The position numbers and the translations under genes were made by a program. Shown one piece after another: positions 51,275 to 60,745 of a stretch of DNA of 64,000 nt (position 1 is its first letter; each line of letters begins with the position of its first letter). The notes under the pieces are model-generated. The model saw only the letters and a program-made list of their open reading frames with translations, did not search any database and was not told the DNA's origin. The DNA comes from Zunongwangia endophytica (GTDB lineage Bacteria > Bacteroidota > Bacteroidia > Flavobacteriales > Flavobacteriaceae), in NCBI RefSeq assembly GCF_030409505.1, contig NZ_JAUFPZ010000002.1, forward strand, positions 1,364,001 to 1,428,000, written 5' to 3'.

Positions 51275-54238
51275 TTACAATTTCAGCTCTTTACTTTCCT
51301 TCTTTTCGTAATTAAAAAGATAATCGATATCCAGTTCTTTCACTTCACCCAGTTTGTTAAGTGCCTGCATATCTACATCTTTTTTATTCCCAATTACCAA
51401 GACATTATAATCCTGATCTTTGATGTTGCTATCAAAAAATGTTTGCAAATCTTTAAAGCTCATCTCTTTAATAGCGTCGTACATCTCTTGTCTGGTGTCG
51501 TGATCTAAACCGCGGTCTTTTAATCGCTCGTAGCTCCAGAAAATATTTGTTTTTGTAATTCGATCTGCAGCTATTTTCTTCAACGTAGCTTCTTTAGCAG
51601 CTTCGAATTGCTCTTTCGCTTCAGGCATATTGGTCATTAAATCCATCATCGCATCTACTGCTTGTGGCATTTTATTGGCCTGCGTACCAATATAAGCCAT
51701 GGTGTAGTTTGGTTTATCAACTTCAGAGGCCATTTGGTAACTAGAGTATGCTGAATACGCTAAAGATTTTGATTCTCTAATTTCCTGAAACACAATAGAG
51801 GATAATCCACTCCCAAAATAAGTATTGAATAATTGGGTTGCCGCCATCTTTTCAGCATCAAAATTATCTCCTTTTGCAAGGAAAACCATCTCGCTTTGTA
51901 CCATATCGTAATCTACAAAGTATACATTACCACCAGTATCCTGTTCTTTATAAATTTTTGCTTCAGGATAATCCTTAAGTTCAGACGGTACGCTATGCTT
52001 TTCGCTTACAGCTGCCACTGCAGCTTCAGGATCTTTTCCGTAGTAAAGAATTCGTTGTTTGTAATTACGAAGCTCCTTTACCTTTTCTACCAATTCAGCC
52101 GGATCGATAGCTTTTAATTCGGCTTCAGTATAAATATTTCGTAAACGAGAATCTTCGCCAAACTTTCCGTAGTTTAAAAGTCCGTTAAACAAAATATTGC
52201 TTTTCTGAGTTTTAGCATCTTCGCGACCTTTCATAATCGAAGCTACATACTTCTCGTAAGTTTCTTGATTTGGTTCTGCATTTCCCCACAGGTGTTCTAA
52301 TAATTCTAAACCTTTTGGCATATTCTCTTTTAGACCGGTAAGTCCAACATAAATCTGATCTGATCCAGAACTTACGTAAGAACTTATCCCTAGTTTATAG
52401 AATTCCTGTTTTAATTCTTCTGGTGTATATTTATCGGTTCCTAAATAATCAAGATATCCGGTAGCTAAAGAAATTTCTTTATCATTATCCTGCCCCATAT
52501 CAAAAATAAAGTACAGATTAAATAGATCGTTGGTCTCGTTTACAATGTAAGAAACGGGCAATCCATTCTCGGTTTCAGATTTTTTGATCGCTTTTTCGTA
52601 ATCTACATATTGTGGAGTCAAAGCAGGAGCTTCTGTTTTATTAAATTCAGTAATAAAAGCAGATCGCTTATCACGATTTAACTGTACAGGTGTAATCCCA
52701 GGATTCTCTACTTTGGCAATATTAGGATCTTCTCCTACTCTCTTGTAAACTGCAACGTAGTTGTCTTTATAATGTTCATTTGCGAAGTTTACAAGTTCTT
52801 CTTTAGTGATGGATTTTAAATCTTCATTAAAATCTACTACTTCCTGCCAATCCTGAAAATGAATAAAAGCATCCATATGTGCATAAGCTACTGAAGATGC
52901 ATCCTCAAATTGGCGAATCTCAGATAACTTTAAATCATTAATTACAGCGTCAATCAACCAATCCTCAAATTCTCCCTTTTTAATTTTTTCAACTTCTGTA
53001 AGCAACAGGTCTTTCACTTCTTCTAAGGATTGATCTGCTTTTGGCATTCCGTATAACAAATGAAAGCCATAATCATTGTCAAAATTAGTATACGAAGAAG
53101 CTCTCTGTACTTTTTGCTTTTGATTGAGATCCAAATCAATTAACCCGGCTTGTGAATTGGCTAGAAGATAATCGATTAAATAAACAATCTTTTGATCTTT
53201 ACTACCTACGCCATCGGTACGGAAAGCCACGTAAACAGATTCTGATGTTGGTCCAAAAACCTCTTTTTCTATTGGTTCGGTTATAGGTTGCTCTTCTGGA
53301 AAACTTGGATGAGTTACTTCTTTAGATTCGTAATCACCAAACGCATCACTTACCTTTTGAATAGTACTATCAAAATCTAAATCTCCTGAAAGAATTACAG
53401 CCATATTATTGGGCACGTAATACTTTTCATAATAATTATGAATCGCTTCCATTGAAGGATTCTTTAAATGTTCTGATTTTCCTATGGTGGTTTGCGTACC
53501 ATAAGGATGCGTAGGATAAAGACCTTCTAAAACGGCAAAATACTGTTTTCTTTGATCGCTATCCTGGCCGCGATTAAACTCTTCGTAAACCGCCTCTAAT
53601 TCGGTATGAAATAAACGCAGTACGAGCTCATTGAACCTTTCGCTCTCTATCGTTAGCCATTTATCCAGTTCGTTAGATGGTATTTTATTTACATAGACTG
53701 TTTGCTCATTTGAAGTGAAAGCATTTGTACCTTCAGCTCCAAGAGAACTTACCATTTTATCATATTCGTTGGCAATGGAATATTTAGAAGCTTCTTGAGA
53801 AACGGAATCAATCTGGCGATATAGCGATTTTTTCTCTTCTGGATCGGTACTAGCTTTGTGCTTTTCATACAGATCTGAAATAGAATCTAAAAGTACCTTT
53901 TCGGTTTCCCAATCCTGAGTTCCGATTTTACTGGTTCCTTTAAAAACCATATGTTCCAGATAGTGAGCGAGTCCTGTATTATCGGCAGGATCGTAAGTAG
54001 AACCCGCGCGAACCGCAATTAAGGTTTGAATTTTTGGTTCTTCTGAATTCTGACTCAGATACACCTTTAGTCCATTCTCTAAAGTGTATAAGCGTAAACC
54101 AGTAGGATCGTTTTCGAAAGTTTCATAGGAAAAACCATTGGCATCGGTTTGATTTTTCGATTTTGCATCTTCTTCTTTCTTGCAAGATGAGAAAGCAAGA
54201 AAAAGAATTGCCATAAAGGGCAGATAAAATTTCTTCAT
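51275..54238 (-). CDS. M16-family zinc metallopeptidase, lipoprotein
   Basis: A 987-residue two-repeat peptidase of the insulinase/pitrilysin family. Lipobox LAFSSC near residue 19. The first M16 unit has the inverted zinc motif HYLEH in GLAHYLEHMVFKGTSKIG (about residue 85-90) plus ELEAVYEEFNRGQD with the third ligand; the second unit (from about residue 540) lacks the zinc motif, as usual for the non-catalytic half. Probably periplasmic or outer-membrane attached, degrading peptides. Monocistronic, flanked by terminators. Confidence 0.93.
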   Translation of the reverse strand: MKKFYLPFMAILFLAFSSCKKEEDAKSKNQTDANGFSYETFENDPTGLRLYTLENGLKVYLSQNSEEPKIQTLIAVRAGSTYDPADNTGLAHYLEHMVFKGTSKIGTQDWETEKVLLDSISDLYEKHKASTDPEEKKSLYRQIDSVSQEASKYSIANEYDKMVSSLGAEGTNAFTSNEQTVYVNKIPSNELDKWLTIESERFNELVLRLFHTELEAVYEEFNRGQDSDQRKQYFAVLEGLYPTHPYGTQTTIGKSEHLKNPSMEAIHNYYEKYYVPNNMAVILSGDLDFDSTIQKVSDAFGDYESKEVTHPSFPEEQPITEPIEKEVFGPTSESVYVAFRTDGVGSKDQKIVYLIDYLLANSQAGLIDLDLNQKQKVQRASSYTNFDNDYGFHLLYGMPKADQSLEEVKDLLLTEVEKIKKGEFEDWLIDAVINDLKLSEIRQFEDASSVAYAHMDAFIHFQDWQEVVDFNEDLKSITKEELVNFANEHYKDNYVAVYKRVGEDPNIAKVENPGITPVQLNRDKRSAFITEFNKTEAPALTPQYVDYEKAIKKSETENGLPVSYIVNETNDLFNLYFIFDMGQDNDKEISLATGYLDYLGTDKYTPEELKQEFYKLGISSYVSSGSDQIYVGLTGLKENMPKGLELLEHLWGNAEPNQETYEKYVASIMKGREDAKTQKSNILFNGLLNYGKFGEDSRLRNIYTEAELKAIDPAELVEKVKELRNYKQRILYYGKDPEAAVAAVSEKHSVPSELKDYPEAKIYKEQDTGGNVYFVDYDMVQSEMVFLAKGDNFDAEKMAATQLFNTYFGSGLSSIVFQEIRESKSLAYSAYSSYQMASEVDKPNYTMAYIGTQANKMPQAVDAMMDLMTNMPEAKEQFEAAKEATLKKIAADRITKTNIFWSYERLKDRGLDHDTRQEMYDAIKEMSFKDLQTFFDSNIKDQDYNVLVIGNKKDVDMQALNKLGEVKELDIDYLFNYEKKESKELKL

Positions 54239-54273
54239 CGTTAAAATTTTGATTGATAATTATTTATAAAAAT

Positions 54274-54310
54274 AAAAAAGTCCGTAAGCATATAACGCTT
54301 ACGGACTAAA
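54274..54310 (-). terminator. Terminator downstream of sucD
   Basis: 11-bp perfect stem agtccgtaagc/gcttacggact (54279-54289 and 54297-54307), 7-base loop, A run on the plus strand giving T on the minus strand. Lies in the 99-base gap between sucD and the M16 gene. Confidence 0.86.
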
Positions 54311-54337
54311 ATTATTTAAAATTATCTTAAATTTTAA

Positions 54338-55213
54338 CTATTTCCCTAGAACCTCGGCAACTGTTTTACCGATCTCAGCAGGAGAATCCACAACGTGAAC
54401 TCCGTTTTCTTTTAAGATTGCTTTTTTAGCTTGTGCAGTATCTTCACTACCACCTACAATTGCACCAGCATGTCCCATAGTTCTACCAGCAGGAGCAGTT
54501 TCTCCAGCGATAAAACCAATAACTGGCTTTTTATTACCGTTTTCTTTGATCCATTTAGCAGCATCAGCTTCTAGCTGTCCACCAATTTCACCAATCATAA
54601 CGATTGCTTTAGTTTCATCGTCGTTCATTAAAAGCTCTACAGCTTCTTTAGTAGTGGTTCCAATAATTGGATCTCCACCAATACCTATCGCTGTAGTAAT
54701 TCCTAATCCTTGTTTTACAACTTGATCGGCAGCTTCGTAAGTTAACGTACCAGATTTAGATACAATACCAACAGTTCCTTTTTTGAATACAAAACCTGGC
54801 ATAATACCAACTTTAGCTTCCCCAGGAGTAATAACTCCAGGACAGTTAGGACCAATTAAACGACAATCTTTGTCTTTAATATAATCTGAAGCCTTAACCA
54901 TATCTGCAACAGGAATACCTTCTGTAATAGTAATGATTACTTTAATCCCGGCATCGGCAGCTTCCATAATGGCATCTGCAGCAAATGCTGGCGGAACGAA
55001 GATGATTGTTACATCTGCTCCTGTTTCTTTAACAGCATCTGAAACTGTATTAAACACCGGTTTATCCAAATGAGTTTGTCCTCCTTTTCCCGGAGTAACA
55101 CCTCCAACTACGTTGGAACCATATTCTATCATTTGCTCTGCATGGAAAGTACCTTCGCTACCGGTAAATCCCTGCACGATTATTTTTGAATCTTTATTTA
55201 CTAAAACGCTCAT
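54338..55213 (-). CDS. sucD: Succinyl-CoA synthetase, alpha subunit
   Basis: Alpha subunit of the citric-acid-cycle ligase, 291 residues. CoA-binding domain ([29 protein letters not shown]) and the ligase domain with the phosphohistidine [13 protein letters not shown] (about residue 248) are complete. SucC is not in the window next to it. Single-gene transcript by the flanking terminator and 184-base upstream gap. Confidence 0.97.
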   Translation of the reverse strand: MSVLVNKDSKIIVQGFTGSEGTFHAEQMIEYGSNVVGGVTPGKGGQTHLDKPVFNTVSDAVKETGADVTIIFVPPAFAADAIMEAADAGIKVIITITEGIPVADMVKASDYIKDKDCRLIGPNCPGVITPGEAKVGIMPGFVFKKGTVGIVSKSGTLTYEAADQVVKQGLGITTAIGIGGDPIIGTTTKEAVELLMNDDETKAIVMIGEIGGQLEADAAKWIKENGNKKPVIGFIAGETAPAGRTMGHAGAIVGGSEDTAQAKKAILKENGVHVVDSPAEIGKTVAEVLGK

Positions 55214-55397
55214 AAGTATTTTTTGTAATTACGTACACAAAAATATGTTTTTAAAGATAAAACATAAAGCTTTTTCAAAGAATATTGTGGGTTTTAAAGG
55301 ATTATTATGAAAAAGCGATACTTGTATTAATTATCATTTTTAATGTGGAATTTTTAACTCTAGAATTTTATAAGATTTTCACAACCTTTTGATTCTC

Positions 55398-57518
55398 TTA
55401 TTCTTTTCTAGTTGGTGGTGGCGGTGGCGGCAATAAATCAACTTTATTCTGAGCTCCTTTTTTAGATAGCAGTACATGTAACTTATAAAGATGAGAAAAG
55501 TTACTAGCTATTTTATCCTGCTTTTCTTTTTTCAATTCACGATAAGCCATTGGATAACCTTCTGGTAAAAGCAAATTCACTTTTTTTAGTTGAACATTAT
55601 ACTCTTTGATTAGTTCTTTAACTGATTTTTCCTGTGATGCATCATTTTCTTCAAGATTTTCTTCTACAACCTCAATAATCTCTTCATTTTTGGAAAAAGA
55701 AACATTCTCGATCACTTCAGGCTTTTTTGGTGGAGCTGGCGGATTCGGAACATCTTCCACAACCTCTATTATTTCTGGGTTTGGTGGCGTTGGTGGCGTC
55801 GGTTCATTTTCTATCACCTCGATCACTTCAGGAGATTGCGGACTTGGTGGTGATTTTGGATGATTCTCAATAACTTCAATCACTTCTGGTTCTTCAATAA
55901 CCTCAATTATTTCTTCCGTATAAAATTTTAAAATTAATTGTTCCTTGACAGGAAGCTTTCCATCCTTTACTATCTGATACGATATAAAATTATTTGGAGA
56001 ATATGCTTTTAATTTATCTTTGGAAACTTCTTTCCCATCAATAAAAAAATGACTGTAATCTTTTAAATTTTGATCTGATAATATAGATTTTGAAGGTGGA
56101 TTTTTAGAATATTGAGTATACACGGTATTCAGATAAATTTTAGTTCCTGAAGCTTTAATCTGCTTTGAATATAGCGCTACCGTATTGAGATCGATATCTT
56201 TTAGCTTTACTTTTGAAACAGGCTGATCGTCATAGAAGAACTCGACATTCTTGCTTTTCCATTCCGAAATTTGTTCTTCCGAAGGTCGATCTGTTGTGAT
56301 GAATGAGGTTCCTGATTTTCCGGTAAATTGCATTGGCGGTGGAGGTGGAGGTGGTAAATTGGAATTAAATAATGAGGAATTTCTAGCATTTTTCTTCATT
56401 AATTGGTAATAGTGAGTTTTAAGATACTCCTGCCCTACTTTCTTTTTGAAATCCTCAGGAATATTTTTGAAGTTTAAACGAATGTTGTTTTTAAGCAAAT
56501 CTTCATCTGAAAATTGATCGGTAATTTTATCCAATTTTGAAGCGAAATTTTCAAGACTTACTTGCTCTCCGTTTAGTTCGATCTTTTTACCATGAATTTT
56601 CAGCGTAAAAGCTTCCAGTACTTCAGTAACTATTGGCGGTTCTTGCTGCATGGTTTCTGCAACGATAGCATTATTAAAGAAATAAATGCAACAACATAAA
56701 ACTGGTACTAAAATTCCCAATTTTAGACTGACTCTTTTTTTAGAAAATGAATTTGAAATCATAACGATTCGTTTTTTGATTAATGAATGTTTAAATGAAC
56801 TCGTCATTGCGGCTTGATGGGCGCCAAACGAGCTGTTGAGTAATAAATTAGAATAAGATAATGCGCTAATATTTTGTTTTAGAACGGCCTCATCGGCAAG
56901 AAACTCATGATTTAAGCGAATTGATTTTTTAATGAAGAAAAACAGCGGATTAAACCAAAAAATGACCTGTAAAATCTCCAAAATCAATAAATCTAGCGTA
57001 TGTTTTTGAAGTACATGAGCTTCTTCATGCTTTAAAATTTCCTTCGGAATGTTATTCCGTTCAAAAGCATCTTTTTCAACAAAAATATATTTAAAGTAAG
57101 AATATGGAATTTGCTGAAAGGGCAGTAAAACCTTAATATTCCAAAACTCCTCTACTTTTTCGTGCTTTTGAATTACACGTCTTAAACGACTAATATTGCC
57201 TAAAAATCGTAATAGAAAAATAACCACACCGATACTATAAACCGTCCATAAAATCGCTGGAATCTGATCTTTCCATGAGCTTGGTTTTACGTTTTCTACA
57301 TTGGCTATTGTTTCAGGTACTAAGATTCCCGTTTCCTGTATTGGTTGTGCTTCAACCTGATAGGTTAGAGTAATTAGCGGAATTATTACTGAAGCTACTA
57401 ATGCAAATAGTAAATAAAATCGTTTAAACTTGTGATTTTTTTCGCTTTCCAAAAAGAATCTGTAAAACGTATACAAAACCAAGAGACAGCCCGAGAATTT
57501 AAGAATATAGATGATCAT
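55398..57518 (-). CDS. M56-family (BlaR1-like) membrane metallopeptidase with acidic/Pro-rich repeats
   Basis: Membrane peptidase of 706 residues paired with a BlaI repressor. Four helices are visible (about 2-17, 33-53, 88-105 and 180-200, the last just after HEEAHVLQKH, the zinc motif near residue 163), then a further helix near 280 and an extracytoplasmic C-terminal part. In BlaR1 the C-terminus senses beta-lactams; here it is replaced by a region with Pro-rich and E(V/I)IEV(I/V)E repeats (about residues 533-620), so the signal is unknown. Starts 3 bases after the BlaI stop; cleavage of BlaI is inferred from the family. Confidence 0.88.
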   Translation of the reverse strand: MIIYILKFSGCLLVLYTFYRFFLESEKNHKFKRFYLLFALVASVIIPLITLTYQVEAQPIQETGILVPETIANVENVKPSSWKDQIPAILWTVYSIGVVIFLLRFLGNISRLRRVIQKHEKVEEFWNIKVLLPFQQIPYSYFKYIFVEKDAFERNNIPKEILKHEEAHVLQKHTLDLLILEILQVIFWFNPLFFFIKKSIRLNHEFLADEAVLKQNISALSYSNLLLNSSFGAHQAAMTSSFKHSLIKKRIVMISNSFSKKRVSLKLGILVPVLCCCIYFFNNAIVAETMQQEPPIVTEVLEAFTLKIHGKKIELNGEQVSLENFASKLDKITDQFSDEDLLKNNIRLNFKNIPEDFKKKVGQEYLKTHYYQLMKKNARNSSLFNSNLPPPPPPPMQFTGKSGTSFITTDRPSEEQISEWKSKNVEFFYDDQPVSKVKLKDIDLNTVALYSKQIKASGTKIYLNTVYTQYSKNPPSKSILSDQNLKDYSHFFIDGKEVSKDKLKAYSPNNFISYQIVKDGKLPVKEQLILKFYTEEIIEVIEEPEVIEVIENHPKSPPSPQSPEVIEVIENEPTPPTPPNPEIIEVVEDVPNPPAPPKKPEVIENVSFSKNEEIIEVVEENLEENDASQEKSVKELIKEYNVQLKKVNLLLPEGYPMAYRELKKEKQDKIASNFSHLYKLHVLLSKKGAQNKVDLLPPPPPPTRKE

Positions 57519-57521
57519 GGT

Positions 57522-57887
57522 TTACTGATTTTTAATTCTTTCGTCGATGATTTTTCGTAATTCTATTAATTCTGATTCAGATAAATCGGTTTCTTCTGTA
57601 AAGAAAGAAGCAAACTGTGCAGCCGAATTATTAAAGAAATTTTTAATGAGTCCGTTCATTTGTTTAGAGAAATAATCTTCCTTCTTCACTAATGGAAAAT
57701 ACTCTCTAGATCGGCCGTATTGTACAAAATCAATAAACTTCTTATCTCGCATACGCTTCAATAAAGTAGCTACTGTAGTTGTTGCCGGTTTTGGTTCGGG
57801 ATATTCATCGATCAAATCTTTCATAAAAGCTTTTTTCAGCTTCCATAATATCTGCATTAATTGCTCTTCTGCATTGGAAAGTTTCAT
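57522..57887 (-). CDS. BlaI/MecI-family transcriptional repressor
   Basis: A 121-residue winged-helix repressor. LSNAEEQLMQILWKLKKAFM, PATTTVATLLKRMRDKKFI and VQYGRSREYFPLVKKEDYF mark the DNA-binding half; the C-terminal half is the dimer region that M56 peptidases cleave. Upstream, two operators cover the promoter boxes (57911-57951), so it very probably represses its own operon. No beta-lactamase gene lies nearby; the target is the M56 gene itself at least. Confidence 0.94.
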   Translation of the reverse strand: MKLSNAEEQLMQILWKLKKAFMKDLIDEYPEPKPATTTVATLLKRMRDKKFIDFVQYGRSREYFPLVKKEDYFSKQMNGLIKNFFNNSAAQFASFFTEETDLSESELIELRKIIDERIKNQ

Positions 57888-57910
57888 TCTTCTACTTTAT
57901 TAGAATTAAC

Positions 57911-57951
57911 TCTACAAATGTAGAATATTAATTTAATTCTACAAACATAGA
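57911..57951 (-). promoter_or_regulatory. BlaI operon promoter with two operators on the -33 and -7 boxes
   Basis: On the minus strand -33 TTTG (57942-57945), a 19-base spacer and -7 TACATTTG (57915-57922) form a canonical promoter. Each box lies inside a copy of the palindrome tctacatttgtaga (57911-57924) or tctatgtttgtaga (57938-57951), spaced 27 bases apart and of the TACA/TGTA kind known for BlaI/MecI. Binding at either would block the promoter. Sequence is direct; regulation is inferred. Confidence 0.78.
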
Positions 57952-57964
57952 GCTGATATTTAAC

Positions 57965-57992
57965 AAAAAACCATCTGGTTTTCAGATGGTTT
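57965..57992 (-). terminator. Terminator after the NTF2-like gene
   Basis: 9-bp stem aaccatctg/cagatggtt (57969-57977 and 57983-57991), loop gtttt; T run on the minus strand. Six bases past the stop. Confidence 0.82.
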
Positions 57993-57997
57993 CCATA

Positions 57998-58369
57998 TTA
58001 ATCGTTTGGCAACTGGCTTATTTGCGAGCCTTTGTACAGTAAATTATCTTTTAAATGCCAGATCGTCATAAAATGTGCAAGTGGAAGTTCTTCTTCAGGA
58101 TTTTCTATAGTTCTAACATGGTAGGTATAATAGATCACCACCTTCTGGTCTTCCTTAATTGTTTCATTGATTTCTAATCGAAGTGCCTCATAAGTAGAAG
58201 TCATTTCTGCCAAAAGCTCACGCATCCCTGTTTTGTCTAACTGGCGATACCCGGTGCTGCTATGCCAATCTAAAATCATTTCAGCATGCATTAATTCTAG
58301 CGCTTTCTCTGGATCATTCGAAAATAATTTATAAAACTGTTCCACTAATTTCTTTCCTCTTAAACTCAT
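57998..58369 (-). CDS. NTF2-like/SnoaL-like small protein
   Basis: A 123-residue protein with the cone-shaped NTF2-like fold: KKLVEQFYKLFSNDPEKALEL, MHAEMILDWHSSTGYRQLDK, VVIYYTYHVRT and AHFMTIWHLKDNLLY match SnoaL-like domains. The family covers isomerases, hydratases and ligand binders; no function can be assigned. It starts 4 bases after the stop of the lpxD-like gene, so they are co-transcribed. Confidence 0.8.
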   Translation of the reverse strand: MSLRGKKLVEQFYKLFSNDPEKALELMHAEMILDWHSSTGYRQLDKTGMRELLAEMTSTYEALRLEINETIKEDQKVVIYYTYHVRTIENPEEELPLAHFMTIWHLKDNLLYKGSQISQLPND

Positions 58370-58373
58370 GCGC

Positions 58374-59309
58374 TTATTTTTTATTAGAATTCTTCATAAA
58401 TTCAGGCAGCTTTTTAAGATAAGCCTGTTCTACTAAATACGATCGTACTTCTTGTAATGGTGTTCCCCAGTACGTTACGCCGGGTTTAGAACTTTTAGTA
58501 ACGCCGGTTTGTCCCATCATAGTTCCTCCTTTTGCAATTACAATATCACTTCTTACACCAACCTGTCCCCACAGTGTCACCTGATCTTCTACAATTACAC
58601 AACCAGCAATCCCAACTTGTGAAGCTATAAGACATTTTTCACCAATAACGGTGTCGTGCCCTATCTGAACCAAATTATCAATTTTTGTTCCTTTTTTTAT
58701 TAAAGTTTCTCCGGTAACTCCTCTATCGATCGTGCAATTACAACCTATTTCTACATCATTTTCCAAAACTACACGACCGCTAGAAAGCAAGCGATCAAAA
58801 CCTTCTGGACGAGTTTTATAATAAAAAGCATCACCACCAATCACAGTACCAGCCTGGATAATCACATTATCACCTATTATCGTATGATCGTTGATACTAA
58901 CGTTAGCATCAATTCTACAATTCTTACCAATAGTAACGTTATTACCTATAAAAGCTGTTGGCTGAATATGCGTGCCCTGCCCAATTTTTGCTGAAGAAGC
59001 TATTTTTGCTGTCGCTTTCTCAAACGGTTTAAAGTATTTGGCAAGTTTATTAAAATCTCTGAAAGGATCATCTGAAATTAGTAGAGCTTTTCCCGCTGGG
59101 CATTCAACTTCTTTATTAATTAGAATAATGGTAGCCGCAGAGTTTAACGCTTTATCATAATATTTTGGATGATCTACAAAGACGATATCACCGGGAGTTA
59201 CAACGTGAATCTCGTTAATTCCCTCTACCGGAAAATTTTTATCGCCCACAAATTCGCATGAAATTATGGTTGCAATTTGCTCTATGGTATGTGTTTGTGG
59301 AAACTTCAT
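58374..59309 (-). CDS. LpxD-like UDP-3-O-acylglucosamine N-acyltransferase, second paralogue
   Basis: A 311-residue hexapeptide-repeat acyltransferase of the LpxD family: a short N-terminal domain (FPQTHTIEQIATIISCEFVG...) and about ten turns of left-handed beta helix. It retains the catalytic His in NLVQIGHDTVIGE and the acyl-chain pocket pattern, but is shorter than the lpxD at 62149 and lacks the LpxD C-terminal helix. Either acts on another sugar nucleotide or is a second LpxD. Located downstream of efp and a terminator, with the NTF2-like gene after it. Confidence 0.85.
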   Translation of the reverse strand: MKFPQTHTIEQIATIISCEFVGDKNFPVEGINEIHVVTPGDIVFVDHPKYYDKALNSAATIILINKEVECPAGKALLISDDPFRDFNKLAKYFKPFEKATAKIASSAKIGQGTHIQPTAFIGNNVTIGKNCRIDANVSINDHTIIGDNVIIQAGTVIGGDAFYYKTRPEGFDRLLSSGRVVLENDVEIGCNCTIDRGVTGETLIKKGTKIDNLVQIGHDTVIGEKCLIASQVGIAGCVIVEDQVTLWGQVGVRSDIVIAKGGTMMGQTGVTKSSKPGVTYWGTPLQEVRSYLVEQAYLKKLPEFMKNSNKK

Positions 59310-59325
59310 CTAATTATTAAATATA

Positions 59326-59358
59326 AAAAAAGGAAAGATAAATCTACCTTTCCTTTTT
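59326..59358 (-). terminator. Terminator downstream of efp
   Basis: aaaaaggaaag and ctttccttttt arms (59327-59337, 59348-59358) with a 10-base loop; on the minus strand a T run. It lies between the efp stop and the lpxD-like gene, so the lpx-efp operon ends here at least partly. Confidence 0.75.
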
Positions 59359-59377
59359 CAATTATTCGTTATAAAAC

Positions 59378-59944
59378 TTATTCTTTTATTCTTTCTTTAT
59401 AAGTTCCTTTTTCGGTTTCAACGCGAACCTTATCTCCTTCATTTATAAATAATGGCACATTTACCTCAGCTCCTGTTTCTAAAGTAGCAGGTTTAGTGGC
59501 ATTGGTAGCTGTGTTTCCTTTTACTCCAGGTTCGGTATGGGTAACTTCTAGCACTACACTTGCCGGCATCTCTGTTGAGAGCGGTAAATTATCTTCAGAA
59601 TTAATTATTACCGTAAGCACTTCCCCTTCTTTCAGCAATTGCGGCATATCTAATGCGCTTTCTAAAAGACGAATTTGGGTATAATCTTCTACATGCATAA
59701 AGTGATAAAATTCACCATCCTGGTATAAGAACTGATATTTGTGCGTTTCTACACGTACATCGTCAATTTTGTGTCCAGCAGAAAATGTATTATCAATTAC
59801 CTTTCCTGTGGTAACACTTTTTAGCTTAGTTCTTACAAATGCAGGACCTTTACCGGGCTTTACATGAAGAAATTCAATGATTTTAAAGATATCATGATTA
59901 TATTTTATACAAAGTCCGTTTCTAATATCACTTGTACTTGCCAT
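59378..59944 (-). CDS. efp: Translation elongation factor P
   Basis: Relieves ribosome stalling at polyproline runs. The 188-residue length and three-domain layout are normal; the modification-site region is LHVKPGKGPAFVRTKL with the conserved Lys (about residue 34). The C-terminal OB domain and the ETEKGTYKERIKE end are present. It lies 12 bases after lpxA, in the lipid A operon, an arrangement seen in Bacteroidetes. The M56 protein nearby has Pro-rich runs that would need it. Confidence 0.96.
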   Translation of the reverse strand: MASTSDIRNGLCIKYNHDIFKIIEFLHVKPGKGPAFVRTKLKSVTTGKVIDNTFSAGHKIDDVRVETHKYQFLYQDGEFYHFMHVEDYTQIRLLESALDMPQLLKEGEVLTVIINSEDNLPLSTEMPASVVLEVTHTEPGVKGNTATNATKPATLETGAEVNVPLFINEGDKVRVETEKGTYKERIKE

Positions 59945-59956
59945 TCTTATAAATGT

Positions 59957-60742
59957 TTAATTTGAGCTAAAGTATCCCTTCATGATACCTCGCTGTGAGT
60001 TTTTAATAAATTCTAATATTTCGTCTCGCTCTGCAGTAGCCTGCATTTCAGCTTCAATAATTGCAACAGCCTGCGAGTTGTTATAATTTCTTTGATAAAG
60101 GATTCTATAAATATCCTGAATCTCTCTAATCTTATCTGTAGTAAAACCTCTTCTTCTTAATCCTATAGAGTTAATCCCTACATACGATAATGGCTCACGA
60201 CCAGCTTTTACAAAAGGAGGCACATCTTTTCTAACTAAAGATCCACCTGTTACGAAAGCGTGTCTACCAATACTACAAAACTGCTGAATGGCAGCCATAC
60301 CAGCAAGCACAACATGATCGCCTACATTAATATGTCCTGCTAATGTACTATTATTTGAAAAGATACAATTATCACCAACAATACAATCGTGAGCAATGTG
60401 ACAGTACGCCATTATCCAGCAATTTTTCCCAATTACTGTTTTCATTCGATCTGTTGTTCCCCTATTTATGGTAACACATTCCCTAATGGTTGTATTATCA
60501 CCAATAATAGTTGTGGTATCTTCGTCGTCAAATTTTTTATCCTGCGGAATTGCAGATATTACCGCACCCGGAAAAATACTACAGTTTTTCCCAATGCGTG
60601 CGCCTTCCATAATGGTCACGTTAGAGCCTATCCAGCTTCCTTCGCCGATTACCACGTTATTATGAATCGTTGCAAATGGCTCAATCACCACATTTTTTGC
60701 GATTTTCGCTCCCGGATGCACATATGCTAATGGTTGATTCAT
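59957..60742 (-). CDS. lpxA: UDP-N-acetylglucosamine acyltransferase
   Basis: First committed acyltransferase of lipid A synthesis, 261 residues. N-terminal beta-helix hexapeptide turns (LAYVHPGAKIAKNVVIEPFA), catalytic His in MAYCHIAHDCIVG (about 125) and a C-terminal helical bundle (LRRRGFTTDKIREIQDIYRI) are complete. Separated by 3 bases from lpxC-fabZ upstream. Confidence 0.97.
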   Translation of the reverse strand: MNQPLAYVHPGAKIAKNVVIEPFATIHNNVVIGEGSWIGSNVTIMEGARIGKNCSIFPGAVISAIPQDKKFDDEDTTTIIGDNTTIRECVTINRGTTDRMKTVIGKNCWIMAYCHIAHDCIVGDNCIFSNNSTLAGHINVGDHVVLAGMAAIQQFCSIGRHAFVTGGSLVRKDVPPFVKAGREPLSYVGINSIGLRRRGFTTDKIREIQDIYRILYQRNYNNSQAVAIIEAEMQATAERDEILEFIKNSQRGIMKGYFSSN

Positions 60743-60745
60743 TCC

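Noticed and set aside
55606..55863. 85-codon plus frame in the M56 gene
   Set aside because: Antisense to the E/I/V-rich and Pro-rich repeats; its Ser/Gly-rich content is a mirror of these repeats.
57522..57887. Beta-lactam resistance operon
   Set aside because: BlaI and an M56 protein are present, but there is no beta-lactamase or penicillin-binding sensor domain, so a resistance role is not supported.
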